Shown here one piece after another: positions 34,832 through 43,908 of a DNA stretch of 64,000 bases. This stretch comes from Synechococcus sp. UW179A (GTDB lineage: Bacteria; Cyanobacteriota; Cyanobacteriia; PCC-6307; Cyanobiaceae): positions 1 to 64,000 of the forward strand of contig NZ_UCNJ01000010.1 in assembly GCF_900473965.1 (NCBI RefSeq), written 5' to 3'. The notes beneath the pieces are model-generated. The model did no database searches. It saw only the letters and a list, made by a program, of their open reading frames with translations, and was not told the origin of the DNA. The position numbers and the translations under genes were made by a program. The first letter of the stretch is position 1. Every line of letters starts with the position of its first letter.

Positions 34832-35505
34832 TACTTCGCCCCAAACTGTTCTCCTACAGCGGCTTTGACTCCCAGCTCATCGCGCCACTGATGGAGGGGT
34901 TTCTCCCAGCCTTCCTCCCAGCGCTGCAGTACAAGAGGCGTCGCTTCCAGGCCAATGCGGCTGCCCACGGCGATCGCTCGGCTGATTTTTTCAAACTCAT
35001 CCGGTTGGAAGCGAAATGCGCGAAACCCTGCCAGCGTGTTCAACAGCACATAGGCAGGAAAACCGATCTGGGTTGCTGTGATCGACAGCACTCCCGACTC
35101 ACCAGCCGTTTCGGTGTTGAATCCACCGATTACGTGATGCAGATCGTGGGTTGTGGCGATTCGCTGCGTCAGCCAGAGCGCTTCAGTGCTGGTGTCTCTT
35201 GGTCGGAAAAAATCAGCGTCGTAGTTCAGTCGGCGGATCATTCCCGCGTATGCCCGACCCAGCGTTCCCTCCGGCAACTTCTCCAAAGCAGGGATATCAG
35301 GCTGGAAAGGTGGGTAACGCTGTTCCACCATCTCCTTGCCACCGGGCAGAGCTTTGAAACGTTGGAGGCAAACCACCATGGCCTCACTGTCGATGAAGTT
35401 ATCGATCAAATTGCCGACGCTGTCGAGGCCACCATTGGTCTTGGCCAGTTCCCGCAAGACGGAAAGGTTTTTAACGGAGCGAAGCAATTCGCGGGCTCGG
35501 GACAT
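34828..35505 (-). CDS. Coq4-like protein
   Basis: A 225-residue helical protein of the Coq4 family. The zinc/metal motif HDxxHx11E is present exactly: His120, Asp121, His124 and Glu136 (ATTHDLHHVIGGF then ETAGESG). In respiratory organisms Coq4 acts in coenzyme Q ring decarboxylation and hydroxylation; cyanobacteria make plastoquinone instead, so the substrate here is unknown. No membrane span is clear. The ATG at 35505 (MSRARELLRS) was chosen; the gene overlaps the end of the MFS transporter by 35 bases, so the two are probably one operon (MFS then Coq4-like). Confidence 0.85.
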   Translation of the reverse strand: MSRARELLRSVKNLSVLRELAKTNGGLDSVGNLIDNFIDSEAMVVCLQRFKALPGGKEMVEQRYPPFQPDIPALEKLPEGTLGRAYAGMIRRLNYDADFFRPRDTSTEALWLTQRIATTHDLHHVIGGFNTETAGESGVLSITATQIGFPAYVLLNTLAGFRAFRFQPDEFEKISRAIAVGSRIGLEATPLVLQRWEEGWEKPLHQWRDELGVKAAVGEQFGAKY

Positions 35506-36733
35506 CCTCGTCGTTCTCCAGTGGGGTTCCATCCAGACCTGCTGTATAGCGAGGTCGCACGGTTTTGAGCAGCGGCATCACGGCCAGGCAGATCACAGCC
35601 ATCAGTAACCAGAGCTGCACGCCATGACCCTGCTGGTCAAGCAAGGTTCCGGCCAGCAAGGGTGCACCGGTGGCACTGATGGCGAAACATTGGGAGAACA
35701 GCGCCATGGACAAACCCCTGTGTTTCAGAGGGGTCTCTTCCACCATGGCTTCGGCGGCACTGGGAAGGAACGCCGCTTCTCCGAATGCCAGGGGCACCAT
35801 GGCCAGTGAGATCAGCACCATCCCACCGCTCCAGAGTGCCGAGCTCGCCAGAAGCAGGCAGCCGGCCACGAAGCCAGCCAGTCCCACTCCCAAACCAAAG
35901 CGCAGGCTGCGCTTGGCGACCCAGTTGCCGACAGGCCACTGCAGAACCAGCAATAGGCCAAGCTGCAGTGCAATCAGTGCTCCGCTTCCGGCTTCGCTCA
36001 CTGCTGGACGCGATAAGCCTCCACGCACCAGGTCAAGAGGTAGGGCGCTCTGCCTCAGTGCAATCATCCCTGTGGCAACAATGCTGATGGCCAAAACAGG
36101 AAGCAGTGGCGTTAGCCAGCGCCATCCATCTGCAGCAGGGTCCCTGGCGGTGGATTGCTCTTCCCCGACTTCGTCGAGATGCAAGAGTGCAGCCCGCCCA
36201 TCGGGCAGGGGGCGCCAGTTCAGCACCAGCAACATCACAATGACGGCCGCAGCTTCCACCAGGTAAACCGCGCGAATCAGTCCAAGAGCTGTGACAATTG
36301 CCCCGATCAGCGCGCCTAAGGCAACACCAAGCGCATCAGCGCTGCGAGCCAGTGCATATCCGCGGCTGGATTTGAAGCCGGCACAGCTGAGCGGTACAGC
36401 CAGTTCAATGGCGGGGAAGTACAGCCCTGCTGCCAGACCAATCAGCAGTTGTCCTGTGAGGTAACCCGCAAAACCTTGCGCCTGTAGCAAGACGAAATCG
36501 GCGATGAAGGCCAGTACTGCCGCGGCACGCACCGGCCAGGAGCAGCAAAGGCCTCGATCCAGCAGGAGGCCGCTCAGAAGACGGGCAGCTGTTCCAATCA
36601 GGGCGGCAGCGGCCAGGCCCTGCCCCACTTGCGTTGCGCTAAAGCTGGCTTGGTGAAACACGATCGGCGTCATGTAAATGACACCACCGGCTCCTAACGA
36701 AGCCAGAAGCCTGATTGAAGCCACTTCCTGCAA
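35471..36733 (-). CDS. Major facilitator superfamily transporter
   Basis: About 420 residues with about twelve hydrophobic helices in two halves split by a polar loop (around DGRAALLHLDEVGEEQST). The first half shows FSATQVGQGLAAAALIGTAA followed by RLLSGLLLDRG, resembling the MFS loop motif. The second has FGEAAFLPSAAEAMVEETP. Substrate unknown; drug or solute export is typical. No ATG fits the N terminus; TTG 36733 (QEVASIRLLASLG) is the best guess, with TTG 36790 or GTG 36724 as alternatives. The longer frame to 36847 overlaps the divergent esterase and is unlikely in full. Confidence 0.82.
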   Translation of the reverse strand: MQEVASIRLLASLGAGGVIYMTPIVFHQASFSATQVGQGLAAAALIGTAARLLSGLLLDRGLCCSWPVRAAAVLAFIADFVLLQAQGFAGYLTGQLLIGLAAGLYFPAIELAVPLSCAGFKSSRGYALARSADALGVALGALIGAIVTALGLIRAVYLVEAAAVIVMLLVLNWRPLPDGRAALLHLDEVGEEQSTARDPAADGWRWLTPLLPVLAISIVATGMIALRQSALPLDLVRGGLSRPAVSEAGSGALIALQLGLLLVLQWPVGNWVAKRSLRFGLGVGLAGFVAGCLLLASSALWSGGMVLISLAMVPLAFGEAAFLPSAAEAMVEETPLKHRGLSMALFSQCFAISATGAPLLAGTLLDQQGHGVQLWLLMAVICLAVMPLLKTVRPRYTAGLDGTPLENDEDVPSPRIASLR

Positions 36734-36774
36734 AGGTGCGGGAAACTGGTTCCACCAATGAACTGGCCTAGGCC

Positions 36775-38379
36775 TTGCGAAGACGCTCAACAGGACAACG
36801 GTTTGCCGTAGGACTGATTTGCAGTCTGATGCTCGGTGCCCTGTCACCGCGACCAGCTCGTACAGCCGCCGAGTTGGTCGTCCGTCTGGATGGGATGGAT
36901 CTGCCCTTGTCGATCAACGATCTGGGCGGATGGCTCCGTGGTGAAGAACGCGGATCTTCGGAGCTGAGTGTGTGGCTGAATTTGCTTGAGGAAGAAAGCC
37001 GTCAGGGGGTGATTGATCTGCTCAAGGCTCCGTTGATCAATGACCGCAGCATGGCCCGCCAGATTCTCAACAGCTGGGCAGGCCGGCGTTTGTTGGATCA
37101 GGTCAGTGATCTGGTGCTGGTTGACGACGACGCAACAGGACAAACCGTTCAGGTGACGCTCGAGTCGCTACTCAACAAGCGCGCACAGGTCACGACCCTG
37201 GATTTGCTTGAGGCTCTTCCCGCGAAGCGTGTACGCCTCGATCTTGATGCCCTGCTTCCCGTTGCCAGCAGCTGGCGGCGTCAGCTGCAACGTCAGCAGG
37301 CTCTGGTCAAAACCCTCAATCGACTGCCGGTCTCATCACTTACCCAAAAAGCTGATTCGGCTTCTGAGGCTGACAATGCCTCCGATCGAGCGCCTCAGCG
37401 ATTGATCCTGCCTGTAGAGCATCGAGATCAGCCGCTGCAGATCCAGCTGTGGCGCCCGCTCATGGCAGACGGTTCCAAGCGCAGTCATTGGCTTGTGCTC
37501 ATGCCGGGTCTGGGAGGTAGCCCAGATCATTTCCGCTGGCTTGGACGAGCCCTCAGTCGTCAGGGTTGGCCGGTTCTTGTGCTTGAGCATCCAGGCAGTG
37601 ATGTTCTGGCGGTGCAGGCCCTGTTGGAAGGGCGCCGTCCGCCGCCGGGCGCTGAGGTGTTGCCCGATCGCCTGAAGGATCTTGATGCGGTGCTGGCTGC
37701 ACACCAAAGAGGAGTGTTCGAGCTCTCTGGGACACGTTTGGTGCTCGGTGGGCATTCCCTTGGAGCACTGACAGCTTTGCTCGCTGCAGGTGCCGGTCCA
37801 GAGACAGGTCTCGGGAGACGTTGCGGCCAGGATCTAGATGACCTCCCCATCAGCAATCTGTCGCGACTGCTTCAGTGTCAGATCGAGGACGTGCCTCTTC
37901 CTGCTGTGCGGCCACCTAAGGAGCTGGCCGGCGTGGTGGGTCTCAACAGTTTCGGCAGCCTGCTCTGGCCTCGGCGCATTCCCCTGCAGGGTGACGTCGC
38001 TGTGTTTTTAAGCGGCGGGACTCTTGATCTGATCACCCCTCCGCTGAGTGAGCAGCTTGGACTGCTCAGGTCGTTGCCCGCCAACCCAGCAACGCGTGCG
38101 GTGCTTGTTGAAGGGGCCAGCCATTTTTCTCCTGTGCGAGTGGAGGGTCAAAGCGGCGGCGGTCAAGGCGAGGATCTCTTTCAGCTCGGCGAGGAACTGG
38201 TTGGAGTTCAGCCTCTGAGGGTTCAGGATCAGCTGCAGAGAGAAATCGTGCGCTTCCTGCTTGATTTAGAGCGTGGTCGTGTGTCGGGTTCTCTGCAGGG
38301 TGGTGTTGAACACCTACAAGTGGGGGATCTCCATCTGCACCGTCTGGATCAGACCGGTGCAGCTCGTTTTCTGGATTGA
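36775..38379 (+). CDS. DUF1400 alpha/beta hydrolase (exported)
   Basis: A 534-residue protein. The start TTG 36775 follows an in-frame TAG directly, so it is the first possible codon. A signal peptide (RRRSTGQRFAVGLICSLMLG) leads into the DUF1400 domain (about residues 30-170; VVRLDGMDLPLSINDLGGWL and RLDLDALLPVASSW). The C-terminal hydrolase has LVLMPGLGGSPDHFRW, the elbow VLGGHSLGALTALL and a histidine in EGASHFSPVR. This architecture is typical of cyanobacterial esterases or lipases, likely periplasmic. Divergent from the MFS gene. Confidence 0.86.
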   Translation: MRRRSTGQRFAVGLICSLMLGALSPRPARTAAELVVRLDGMDLPLSINDLGGWLRGEERGSSELSVWLNLLEEESRQGVIDLLKAPLINDRSMARQILNSWAGRRLLDQVSDLVLVDDDATGQTVQVTLESLLNKRAQVTTLDLLEALPAKRVRLDLDALLPVASSWRRQLQRQQALVKTLNRLPVSSLTQKADSASEADNASDRAPQRLILPVEHRDQPLQIQLWRPLMADGSKRSHWLVLMPGLGGSPDHFRWLGRALSRQGWPVLVLEHPGSDVLAVQALLEGRRPPPGAEVLPDRLKDLDAVLAAHQRGVFELSGTRLVLGGHSLGALTALLAAGAGPETGLGRRCGQDLDDLPISNLSRLLQCQIEDVPLPAVRPPKELAGVVGLNSFGSLLWPRRIPLQGDVAVFLSGGTLDLITPPLSEQLGLLRSLPANPATRAVLVEGASHFSPVRVEGQSGGGQGEDLFQLGEELVGVQPLRVQDQLQREIVRFLLDLERGRVSGSLQGGVEHLQVGDLHLHRLDQTGAARFLD

Positions 38380-38406
38380 AGCCTCGTGATCTTGGGCTTA
38401 GTTAGG

Positions 38407-39426
38407 TCAATACCGGACCCTGGGATCCAGAAGGGCGACGAGAAGATCCACAGTCACACTGACGAGCACAACCAGGGCGGCAACGACCACCACAATGCCC
38501 TGCACCACTGGGTAGTCGCGCTGGTTGATGCTTTCCTGCAGGCGTAGTGCAATGCCTGGCCAGGAGAAGGTCACCTCAATCAACAGGGCGCCACCAATCA
38601 GCGAGGCGACAGTAATTCCGGCAATCGTCAGCACCGGCAGAAGTGCGTTGGGTAGTGCATGCCGAAGAACCACCTGGGTTTCGCTCAGTCCCCTGCTTCG
38701 GGCTGCCTCCACATAGTCCGAGCGAAGACTGCGATTGAGGTTGAGGCGCAGGGCATTGGTGAAGACACCGCTCAGCAGCAGTCCGAGTGTGCACGCCGGC
38801 AGCACCAAATGGCGCAGAGCTCCCTGAAGCGCTGCCCAGTTGCCGCTGATCACACTGTCGGCGATCAGAAAGCCGCTGCCATCAGGAGCAATCATGCCTG
38901 GTGGGAAACGCCCTCCAACAGGCAGCCAGCCAAGGGTTACAGCAAACAGAAGCTGAGCCAGCATGGCCACCCAAAAGGGAGGCAAGGCGTAAGTGCCGAT
39001 GCCGTAAAAACGGCCGGCCAGATCAAGCTTTCCCTCTGATCGGGCAATCGCTGTAAAGCCAACCGCCAGACCGGTCACCGCTGATATCAGCAAGGCTGTG
39101 ACGCTCAATTCCAGGCTGGCAGGAAGCGCCTGTCGGATAATTCGACTCACGGGTTCCTGATTAATCAGCGCCTGGCCGAGGTCGCCATGCAGCAGTCCAC
39201 CAAGAAAATCGAGGTATTGCTGAGCCAGTGATTGGTCCAACCCCAAGCGTGCTCTGAGTGCGGCCTTAGCCGCTTCTGGAGCTCGGCTCCCGAGCACAGC
39301 GTCCACGGGATCGCCAGGAGCCACCCGCAGCAGCAGAAATACCAGAGTCGCGATCAGCCAGAGCATCACTGGCGCCAGGGCCAGCCGCGTTCCCGTGTAG
39401 CGAAGCAGCTCGCGACTTCGTCCCAT
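38407..39426 (-). CDS. Oligopeptide/nickel-type ABC transporter permease (DppB-like)
   Basis: A 339-residue inner-membrane permease with about six helices. The family features are VFLLLRVAPGDPVDAVLG in the first helix region, LDQSLAQQYLDFLGGLLHGDLG and the EAA-like loop VEAARSRGLSETQVVLRHALPNAL. DppB-type permeases pair with a DppC partner and ATPases to import peptides, nickel or glutathione. Neither the second permease nor an ATPase is in the window, so they must be elsewhere or on another transcript. The start overlaps the stop of the binding-protein gene as TGATG. Confidence 0.93.
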   Translation of the reverse strand: MGRSRELLRYTGTRLALAPVMLWLIATLVFLLLRVAPGDPVDAVLGSRAPEAAKAALRARLGLDQSLAQQYLDFLGGLLHGDLGQALINQEPVSRIIRQALPASLELSVTALLISAVTGLAVGFTAIARSEGKLDLAGRFYGIGTYALPPFWVAMLAQLLFAVTLGWLPVGGRFPPGMIAPDGSGFLIADSVISGNWAALQGALRHLVLPACTLGLLLSGVFTNALRLNLNRSLRSDYVEAARSRGLSETQVVLRHALPNALLPVLTIAGITVASLIGGALLIEVTFSWPGIALRLQESINQRDYPVVQGIVVVVAALVVLVSVTVDLLVALLDPRVRY

Positions 39427-41063
39427 CAGCGCACCTCCTGTAATCGGGCCAGAACCACCTGGCCGTTGCCATCGAACTCCGGGGTGGCCAAGGCGGTACT
39501 TCCCCAGGCCCTGGGGGTGACGAGCCAGACCGGGATGTAGGCGGCGCCTTGAGCGGCCATCTGCTCCACCCTCTCTAGATCGCGTTGCCGAGCATCTCCC
39601 AAGCTGCGATCCGATTGCAGCAGGATTCTCTCTAGCCCTGGTGCTGTCCAGAAGCTGCCGCTGATGGCGGCTTCTCCACGCTTGCAGAAGGATCCCTGCG
39701 ATTCCCTGCAGCTCAGCAAAGGTGCGAGGTAAGCCTCAGGGTCTGGGTATGCGCCTCGCCAGTCGAGCATCACGGCCTGGAATGCCCCTTCACCGAGCTG
39801 TCGATACACAGTCGTTGATTCCACGCCATCGAGTTTGAGGGAGAGACAATCAGCGAGGTCACGCTTGATCTGGGCTTGCCAGGTCAGTGCCATTAGACGG
39901 TCTGCGGGCACATTCGATCGATAGGTGAACGGCAGATCGAAGACTTTCCCGTTGCAGTAGCCCGCCTGAATGAACAGGTTTCTGGCCCGGGCGGCATCGT
40001 GCCGTGGCCAGGGCTCAACATCACCTCCTGGTAGGCCAGGAGGCACCAGTGAAAGAAGCGGGGGGCGCAATCCGTGGCTGACCCTCTCATTGATTAGGTC
40101 TCGGTCGAGGCTCAGTGCCAGAGCCCTACGCAGGACTGGATTCTGAAGTGGTGGTGTGTTGCTCAGCAGGGTGATGTAACCGATCACCAGCGCCGGACCC
40201 TGTCCTTCCCGCAGACGTCCCTCACCGGCCATGCGATTGAGCGCGAGGCGCTGATCCTCGTCGATGGAGTCAGAGAGAAGAACATCCACTTCGCCACTGC
40301 GCATCGCACCGAACAGCGCGGTGGAATTGCTGAGATAAATCAGGTCCAGCCCTGCGTTGCTGGGCGAGGGCCCCCAGTACTGCTTGAAGGGCTCCAGGCG
40401 CTGCTGAACAGCTCGGAAGCTGGTCAGCTTGTAGGGACCCGTTCCGATGAAACGGTCGTTGAGAAATCGATCCTGATGATCCTGGTAAGCCCTTGGTGAC
40501 ACAGGGGTCAGGTTGGTGGCGGTGAGCAGATTCTCAAGCGAGCTTGAGGGGCGGCTCAAGCGCAGTCGTAATCGATAAGTCTCGGGAGCTTCAACTGCGG
40601 TGATGCGATCACCGACCACATAACTGAGAGTTCCGATCTCCAGAAAACGGCGCAGGCTGAAGGCCATCGCCTCTGCATCAAAGCGAGTGCCGTCATGGAA
40701 GAGCACATCCTCACGCAGGGGAATCGTGACGGTGAGGCCGCCATCGCTGATCTCCGGCAGCGCTGAGGCCAGGGCTGGCGTTAGTTGCCCTTCTGCAGTT
40801 CTTTTATAAAGAGTGTCTCCAAGAGCACTGAGCAGCTGCAGAGCTCCGAAGGTACTGGCCTGAGCCGGGTCCAAAGAGGTGATGCGCCCGGCGCTGGCCA
40901 CCGTGATCCGATCACTGCGTTTGATGGGCTGACAGGCGCTCTGGCTGATGCAGAGTGCCAAGACTGTGCTGAGTGGTAGCAACTGTTTTGCGTGCCTTTT
41001 CAGGGAGGCCAGGCATGACTCTCTGAATTGATCGATCACGCTACTGAAGTCAGACGCAGCCAT
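39426..41063 (-). CDS. ABC transporter substrate-binding protein (family 5, DppA-like)
   Basis: A 545-residue extracytoplasmic solute-binding protein. A hydrophobic segment (LLPLSTVLALCISQSAC) ends in a Cys that may be lipidated, though the lipobox is imperfect. The mature part begins ITVASAGRITSLDPAQAST and contains family-typical TVTIPLREDVLFHDGTRFDA, FIGTGPYKLTSF and the AYPDPEAYLAPL segment. The ligand (peptides, oligosaccharides or nickel chelates) cannot be told. The N terminus before the signal is long, so a later start is likely. It is coupled by TGATG to the permease. Confidence 0.92.
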   Translation of the reverse strand: MAASDFSSVIDQFRESCLASLKRHAKQLLPLSTVLALCISQSACQPIKRSDRITVASAGRITSLDPAQASTFGALQLLSALGDTLYKRTAEGQLTPALASALPEISDGGLTVTIPLREDVLFHDGTRFDAEAMAFSLRRFLEIGTLSYVVGDRITAVEAPETYRLRLRLSRPSSSLENLLTATNLTPVSPRAYQDHQDRFLNDRFIGTGPYKLTSFRAVQQRLEPFKQYWGPSPSNAGLDLIYLSNSTALFGAMRSGEVDVLLSDSIDEDQRLALNRMAGEGRLREGQGPALVIGYITLLSNTPPLQNPVLRRALALSLDRDLINERVSHGLRPPLLSLVPPGLPGGDVEPWPRHDAARARNLFIQAGYCNGKVFDLPFTYRSNVPADRLMALTWQAQIKRDLADCLSLKLDGVESTTVYRQLGEGAFQAVMLDWRGAYPDPEAYLAPLLSCRESQGSFCKRGEAAISGSFWTAPGLERILLQSDRSLGDARQRDLERVEQMAAQGAAYIPVWLVTPRAWGSTALATPEFDGNGQVVLARLQEVR

Positions 41064-41079
41064 TCAAAGGCCACGCGTC

Positions 41080-41259
41080 TTAATCGGGAGCAGACGGCGG
41101 CGTGATCTGGTCGAGAGGGACCTCGAAGACCGGGGAGCCCTGGGGCTTCAGGGGCCACTGGCGAACCCAGCAGCGGTCGTGGTCGCCGTCGATGCCGATG
41201 ACCTGAAACAGGCCGGCATCACTGCGCAATGTGATGCAGTCCCCCTGATGGAGCCTCAT
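41080..41259 (-). CDS. Small conserved protein
   Basis: From ATG 41259 the product is 59 residues starting MRLHQGDCITLRSDAGLFQV, a compact beta-rich protein with WVRQWPLKPQGSPVFEV near the end, possibly a small OB or SH3-like barrel. The frame extends to 41322 but the extra residues look non-coding. It ends about 16 bases before the start of the ABC binding-protein gene on the same strand and may be co-transcribed. Confidence 0.6.
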   Translation of the reverse strand: MRLHQGDCITLRSDAGLFQVIGIDGDHDRCWVRQWPLKPQGSPVFEVPLDQITPPSAPD

Positions 41260-41453
41260 GACGGACCGAGATTCCGACTGATTGCAGCGTTGCCCCTGAA
41301 GAACAGAGAGTTCGTTCGGCATGAACGTTTTGCAGCATGAATCCGCGAATGCGAACCGGAGCTGTGATGGTTCTTACAACTCTGCCTCATCCGAGGGTGT
41401 GTTTGCCAGGGGCTGCGAAGACCTGCGGGTCTGCGAGTGGCCTTCGGCTGGGT

Positions 41454-42770
41454 TCAGAAACAGCCGAAATGGGCAGCCAGAGAACGGACTCCAGGCAGAG
41501 AAGCAATGGACTGAAGGGCGTTCTGCATTGCTCCATTGCCGACTTCGTGAGTGATCACAACGATCTCAGCCCCTTCATTGCAGGCGTCGAATTGAACGAT
41601 GGATTGAATGGAGACACCTTGTTCTCCAAAGCAGCTGCCAATCTTGCCGATGACGCCGGGAGCATCTTCAGTGTTGAAACGCACGTAGTTGCGCTGTCGG
41701 ATGCGGCTGGAATCCACAAGGTGGCATGAGCGCCAGCTGCTTGCTGCCAGGAGTGGGTCAAGGCCGCCGTCACTGCTGTTGAGCTGTCGGATGCCGGCAA
41801 TATTGAGAATGTCTGCAACCACTGCGGAGGCTGTTGGCCCTGATCCGGCGCCAGGGCCGTAAAACATCACCCTGCCGACCGGGTCGCCTTCCACAAGGAT
41901 TGCATTGTTCACACCGTTAACGCCGGCAAGTGGATGGTCTTTGGGTACCAGTGTTGGCTGCACACGAACGCCCAGCGGCAGGGATCCCATAGGATCGCCA
42001 TCGCTTTCCAAGCGTTCGGCAATAGCAAGCAGTTTCACGCCATATCCCAGTTGCGTGGCGTAGTCCACATCACGCCCCTGCAGATTGCTGATACCTGTTG
42101 TCGGAACGGCGCTTCGTTCGATCGGGCCGCCAAAGGCCAGTCCGGCAAGGATGGCGATCTTGTCCGCGGCGTCATGACCGTCTACATCCGCGGCTGGATC
42201 AGCTTCCGCATAGCCCAGTTCTTGGGCTTCCATCAAAACACCATGATAATCGGCACCTTCGTCGGCCATCCGACTGAGGATGTAGTTGGTGGTCCCGTTG
42301 ATGATGCCGCTCACCCGATCGATGCGATTGCTTCCGAGCGACTGCTTGAGCGGTTCGATGATCGGAATGCCCCCTCCGACGGCTGCTTCGATCAACACGT
42401 AGACACCAGCTGCTGCAGCTGCAGCAGCAATTTCCTCACCGTGTCTTGCGATCACGGCCTTGTTGGCGGTGACCACTGATTTTCCGGCCGTGATGGCTCG
42501 CATGATCAGCGTGCGAGCCGGTTCAATGCCCCCGATCACTTCGACAACCACATGCACATCGGGGTCGTCCACCACCTCATTGGGATCCGTGGTGAGGCGC
42601 TCTGATGGGATTGAAACGGGCCGGTTGCGCTGCAGATCGCGAACAGCCACCCGAACCAGCTCTAGGTCGGCAATCAGTGGATGGCGCCCTTCTGGACTGT
42701 TCAGAATGCTTGCCACACCTGCGCCGACGGTGCCGAGGCCAAGCAGGCCTATGCCGATCCTTGTCGCCAT
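41454..42770 (-). CDS. hom: Homoserine dehydrogenase
   Basis: A 438-residue enzyme reducing aspartate semialdehyde to homoserine, the branch point to threonine and methionine. The NAD(P) motif is IGLLGLGTVGAGVASIL at the N terminus, and the substrate region contains VSGIINGTTNYILSRM, then GYAEADPAADVDGHDAADK with the catalytic Lys. A C-terminal ACT domain (about residues 360-435; RFNTEDAPGVIGKIGSCFGE) gives feedback control by threonine in this family. It is the third gene downstream of sufE on the minus strand with a gap of about 65 bases. Confidence 0.96.
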   Translation of the reverse strand: MATRIGIGLLGLGTVGAGVASILNSPEGRHPLIADLELVRVAVRDLQRNRPVSIPSERLTTDPNEVVDDPDVHVVVEVIGGIEPARTLIMRAITAGKSVVTANKAVIARHGEEIAAAAAAAGVYVLIEAAVGGGIPIIEPLKQSLGSNRIDRVSGIINGTTNYILSRMADEGADYHGVLMEAQELGYAEADPAADVDGHDAADKIAILAGLAFGGPIERSAVPTTGISNLQGRDVDYATQLGYGVKLLAIAERLESDGDPMGSLPLGVRVQPTLVPKDHPLAGVNGVNNAILVEGDPVGRVMFYGPGAGSGPTASAVVADILNIAGIRQLNSSDGGLDPLLAASSWRSCHLVDSSRIRQRNYVRFNTEDAPGVIGKIGSCFGEQGVSIQSIVQFDACNEGAEIVVITHEVGNGAMQNALQSIASLPGVRSLAAHFGCF

Positions 42771-42834
42771 GGAGCGGGTCCGTTAGTTGCGCTGTGGGGT
42801 CGACTTTAGGCAGCGGTCGGTCGGCTGGTTTTGT

Positions 42835-43281
42835 TCAACCCGATTCATTCAGAACACTCGCCTGCTGCTGCATCATCCTCAGGATGTTGAGGAAGCCATT
42901 GGCCCGTGAGGGTGTGAGGCTGGCTTGAAGCCCTGTAGCGGCGATGAAGCCTGGGTCAACAGACATCACCTGTGCTGGGGTGAGGTCGGCCAGTCCTTTG
43001 ATCAGCAGGGCCAGCAGCCCCTTGGTGATCAGGGCATCTGAATCCCCATGCCACTGAAGACGTCCATCGATCAGTTCCGATGCAATAAAGACCTGGGAAA
43101 CACATCCTTTGACCTTGCGCTCTTCGGTCTGCAGCTCGGGCGACATGGAAGGCAGCTTTTTGGCGAGCCAGAGCACATACTCATAACGCTTGCGCGGATC
43201 TGATGTGCTGTTGAGTCGTTCGGCGAGCTGATCAAGAGCTTGGCTGCCGTAGCGAGTTGTGGAGCTGCCTTGTTCAGCCAT
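42835..43281 (-). CDS. sufE: Cysteine desulfuration protein SufE
   Basis: A 148-residue SufE protein that takes sulfur from cysteine desulfurase SufS for Fe-S cluster assembly. The sulfur-accepting Cys60 lies in KVKGCVSQVF, the family motif. The C-terminal helices (ANGFLNILRMMQQQA) match the family. It starts with MAEQGSSTTRYGSQALDQL, probably a slightly extended N terminus. It is separated from the downstream hom by about 65 bases and from the membrane protein upstream by eight, suggesting an operon with the latter. Confidence 0.94.
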   Translation of the reverse strand: MAEQGSSTTRYGSQALDQLAERLNSTSDPRKRYEYVLWLAKKLPSMSPELQTEERKVKGCVSQVFIASELIDGRLQWHGDSDALITKGLLALLIKGLADLTPAQVMSVDPGFIAATGLQASLTPSRANGFLNILRMMQQQASVLNESG

Positions 43282-43288
43282 CGCTGGG

Positions 43289-43753
43289 TCAGCGTTGTCG
43301 AAGACTTCGAACCCTAACCATCAGTCCCACCAAGCCGACCAGGGCTGGTGCCATGGCCCAGTCCAGACCGTTTCTACTGCCTGGACTCATTACAACTTCG
43401 TCCAGGTTGACTCGCCCCTGTTGAAGAGGAAGCGTGAGGTAGTCGCGGTGCCCAGGTCCGCCATCCACCTGCAGGTCCACCAGTCCATCCCCAAGTTCTG
43501 GAAGAGTCATCTGCAGCGTGCCTTCAGCATCGATGCGTCCAAGTTCCTCGCCGGGTGTTCCATCAGCCTTGAGGAGCCTTACCACTGCTCCTTCCACTGG
43601 CTCTCCTGTGGAGAAGCTGCTGCTCAGTTGGAGTTGTCCGTCGAGATAGCGAAGGCTGCTTTCCACTCCATGGGCTTCAGCCTGCATGGGCTGCGTCAAA
43701 GCCAAGCCCAGTGCTGTGGTGGCCATCAGTGCAAAACAGGATGGAATGGCCAT
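43289..43753 (-). CDS. Membrane-anchored exported protein, function unknown
   Basis: A 154-residue protein with an N-terminal signal (CFALMATTALGLALTQPMQAEA), a beta-rich domain (about residues 28-120) that begins HGVESSLRYLDGQLQLSSSF and has STGEPVEGAVVRLLKADGTPG, an Ig-like or carboxypeptidase-regulatory-like pattern, and a C-terminal membrane helix (WAMAPALVGLVGLMVRV) with a basic tail. It would be held on the outer face of the plasma membrane. Similar modules occur with nickel/cobalt uptake systems, but nothing here proves that. It precedes sufE by eight bases. Confidence 0.72.
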   Translation of the reverse strand: MAIPSCFALMATTALGLALTQPMQAEAHGVESSLRYLDGQLQLSSSFSTGEPVEGAVVRLLKADGTPGEELGRIDAEGTLQMTLPELGDGLVDLQVDGGPGHRDYLTLPLQQGRVNLDEVVMSPGSRNGLDWAMAPALVGLVGLMVRVRSLRQR

Positions 43754-43886
43754 GGCGTGCCAGTTGTCGGTGCACCCATGGTGCGGGAGATTGCGGCAGT
43801 CAACCAGTCCTGATTGAGGCGGATTTGGATCTGTTCTGAAGTCCAGCCCGGGCTTGGTCGGTAATCCACTGCCCCCCTTTTGCCAG

Positions 43887-43908
43887 GTTGCCTTTGCGTC
43901 AAGGCAAC
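43887..43908. repeat. Stem-loop at the MTHFS gene end
   Basis: GTTGCCTT (43887-43894) pairs with AAGGCAAC (43901-43908) around TGCGTC. It straddles the stop region of the cyclo-ligase gene. No T tract follows on the minus strand, so terminator function is doubtful. Confidence 0.35.
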
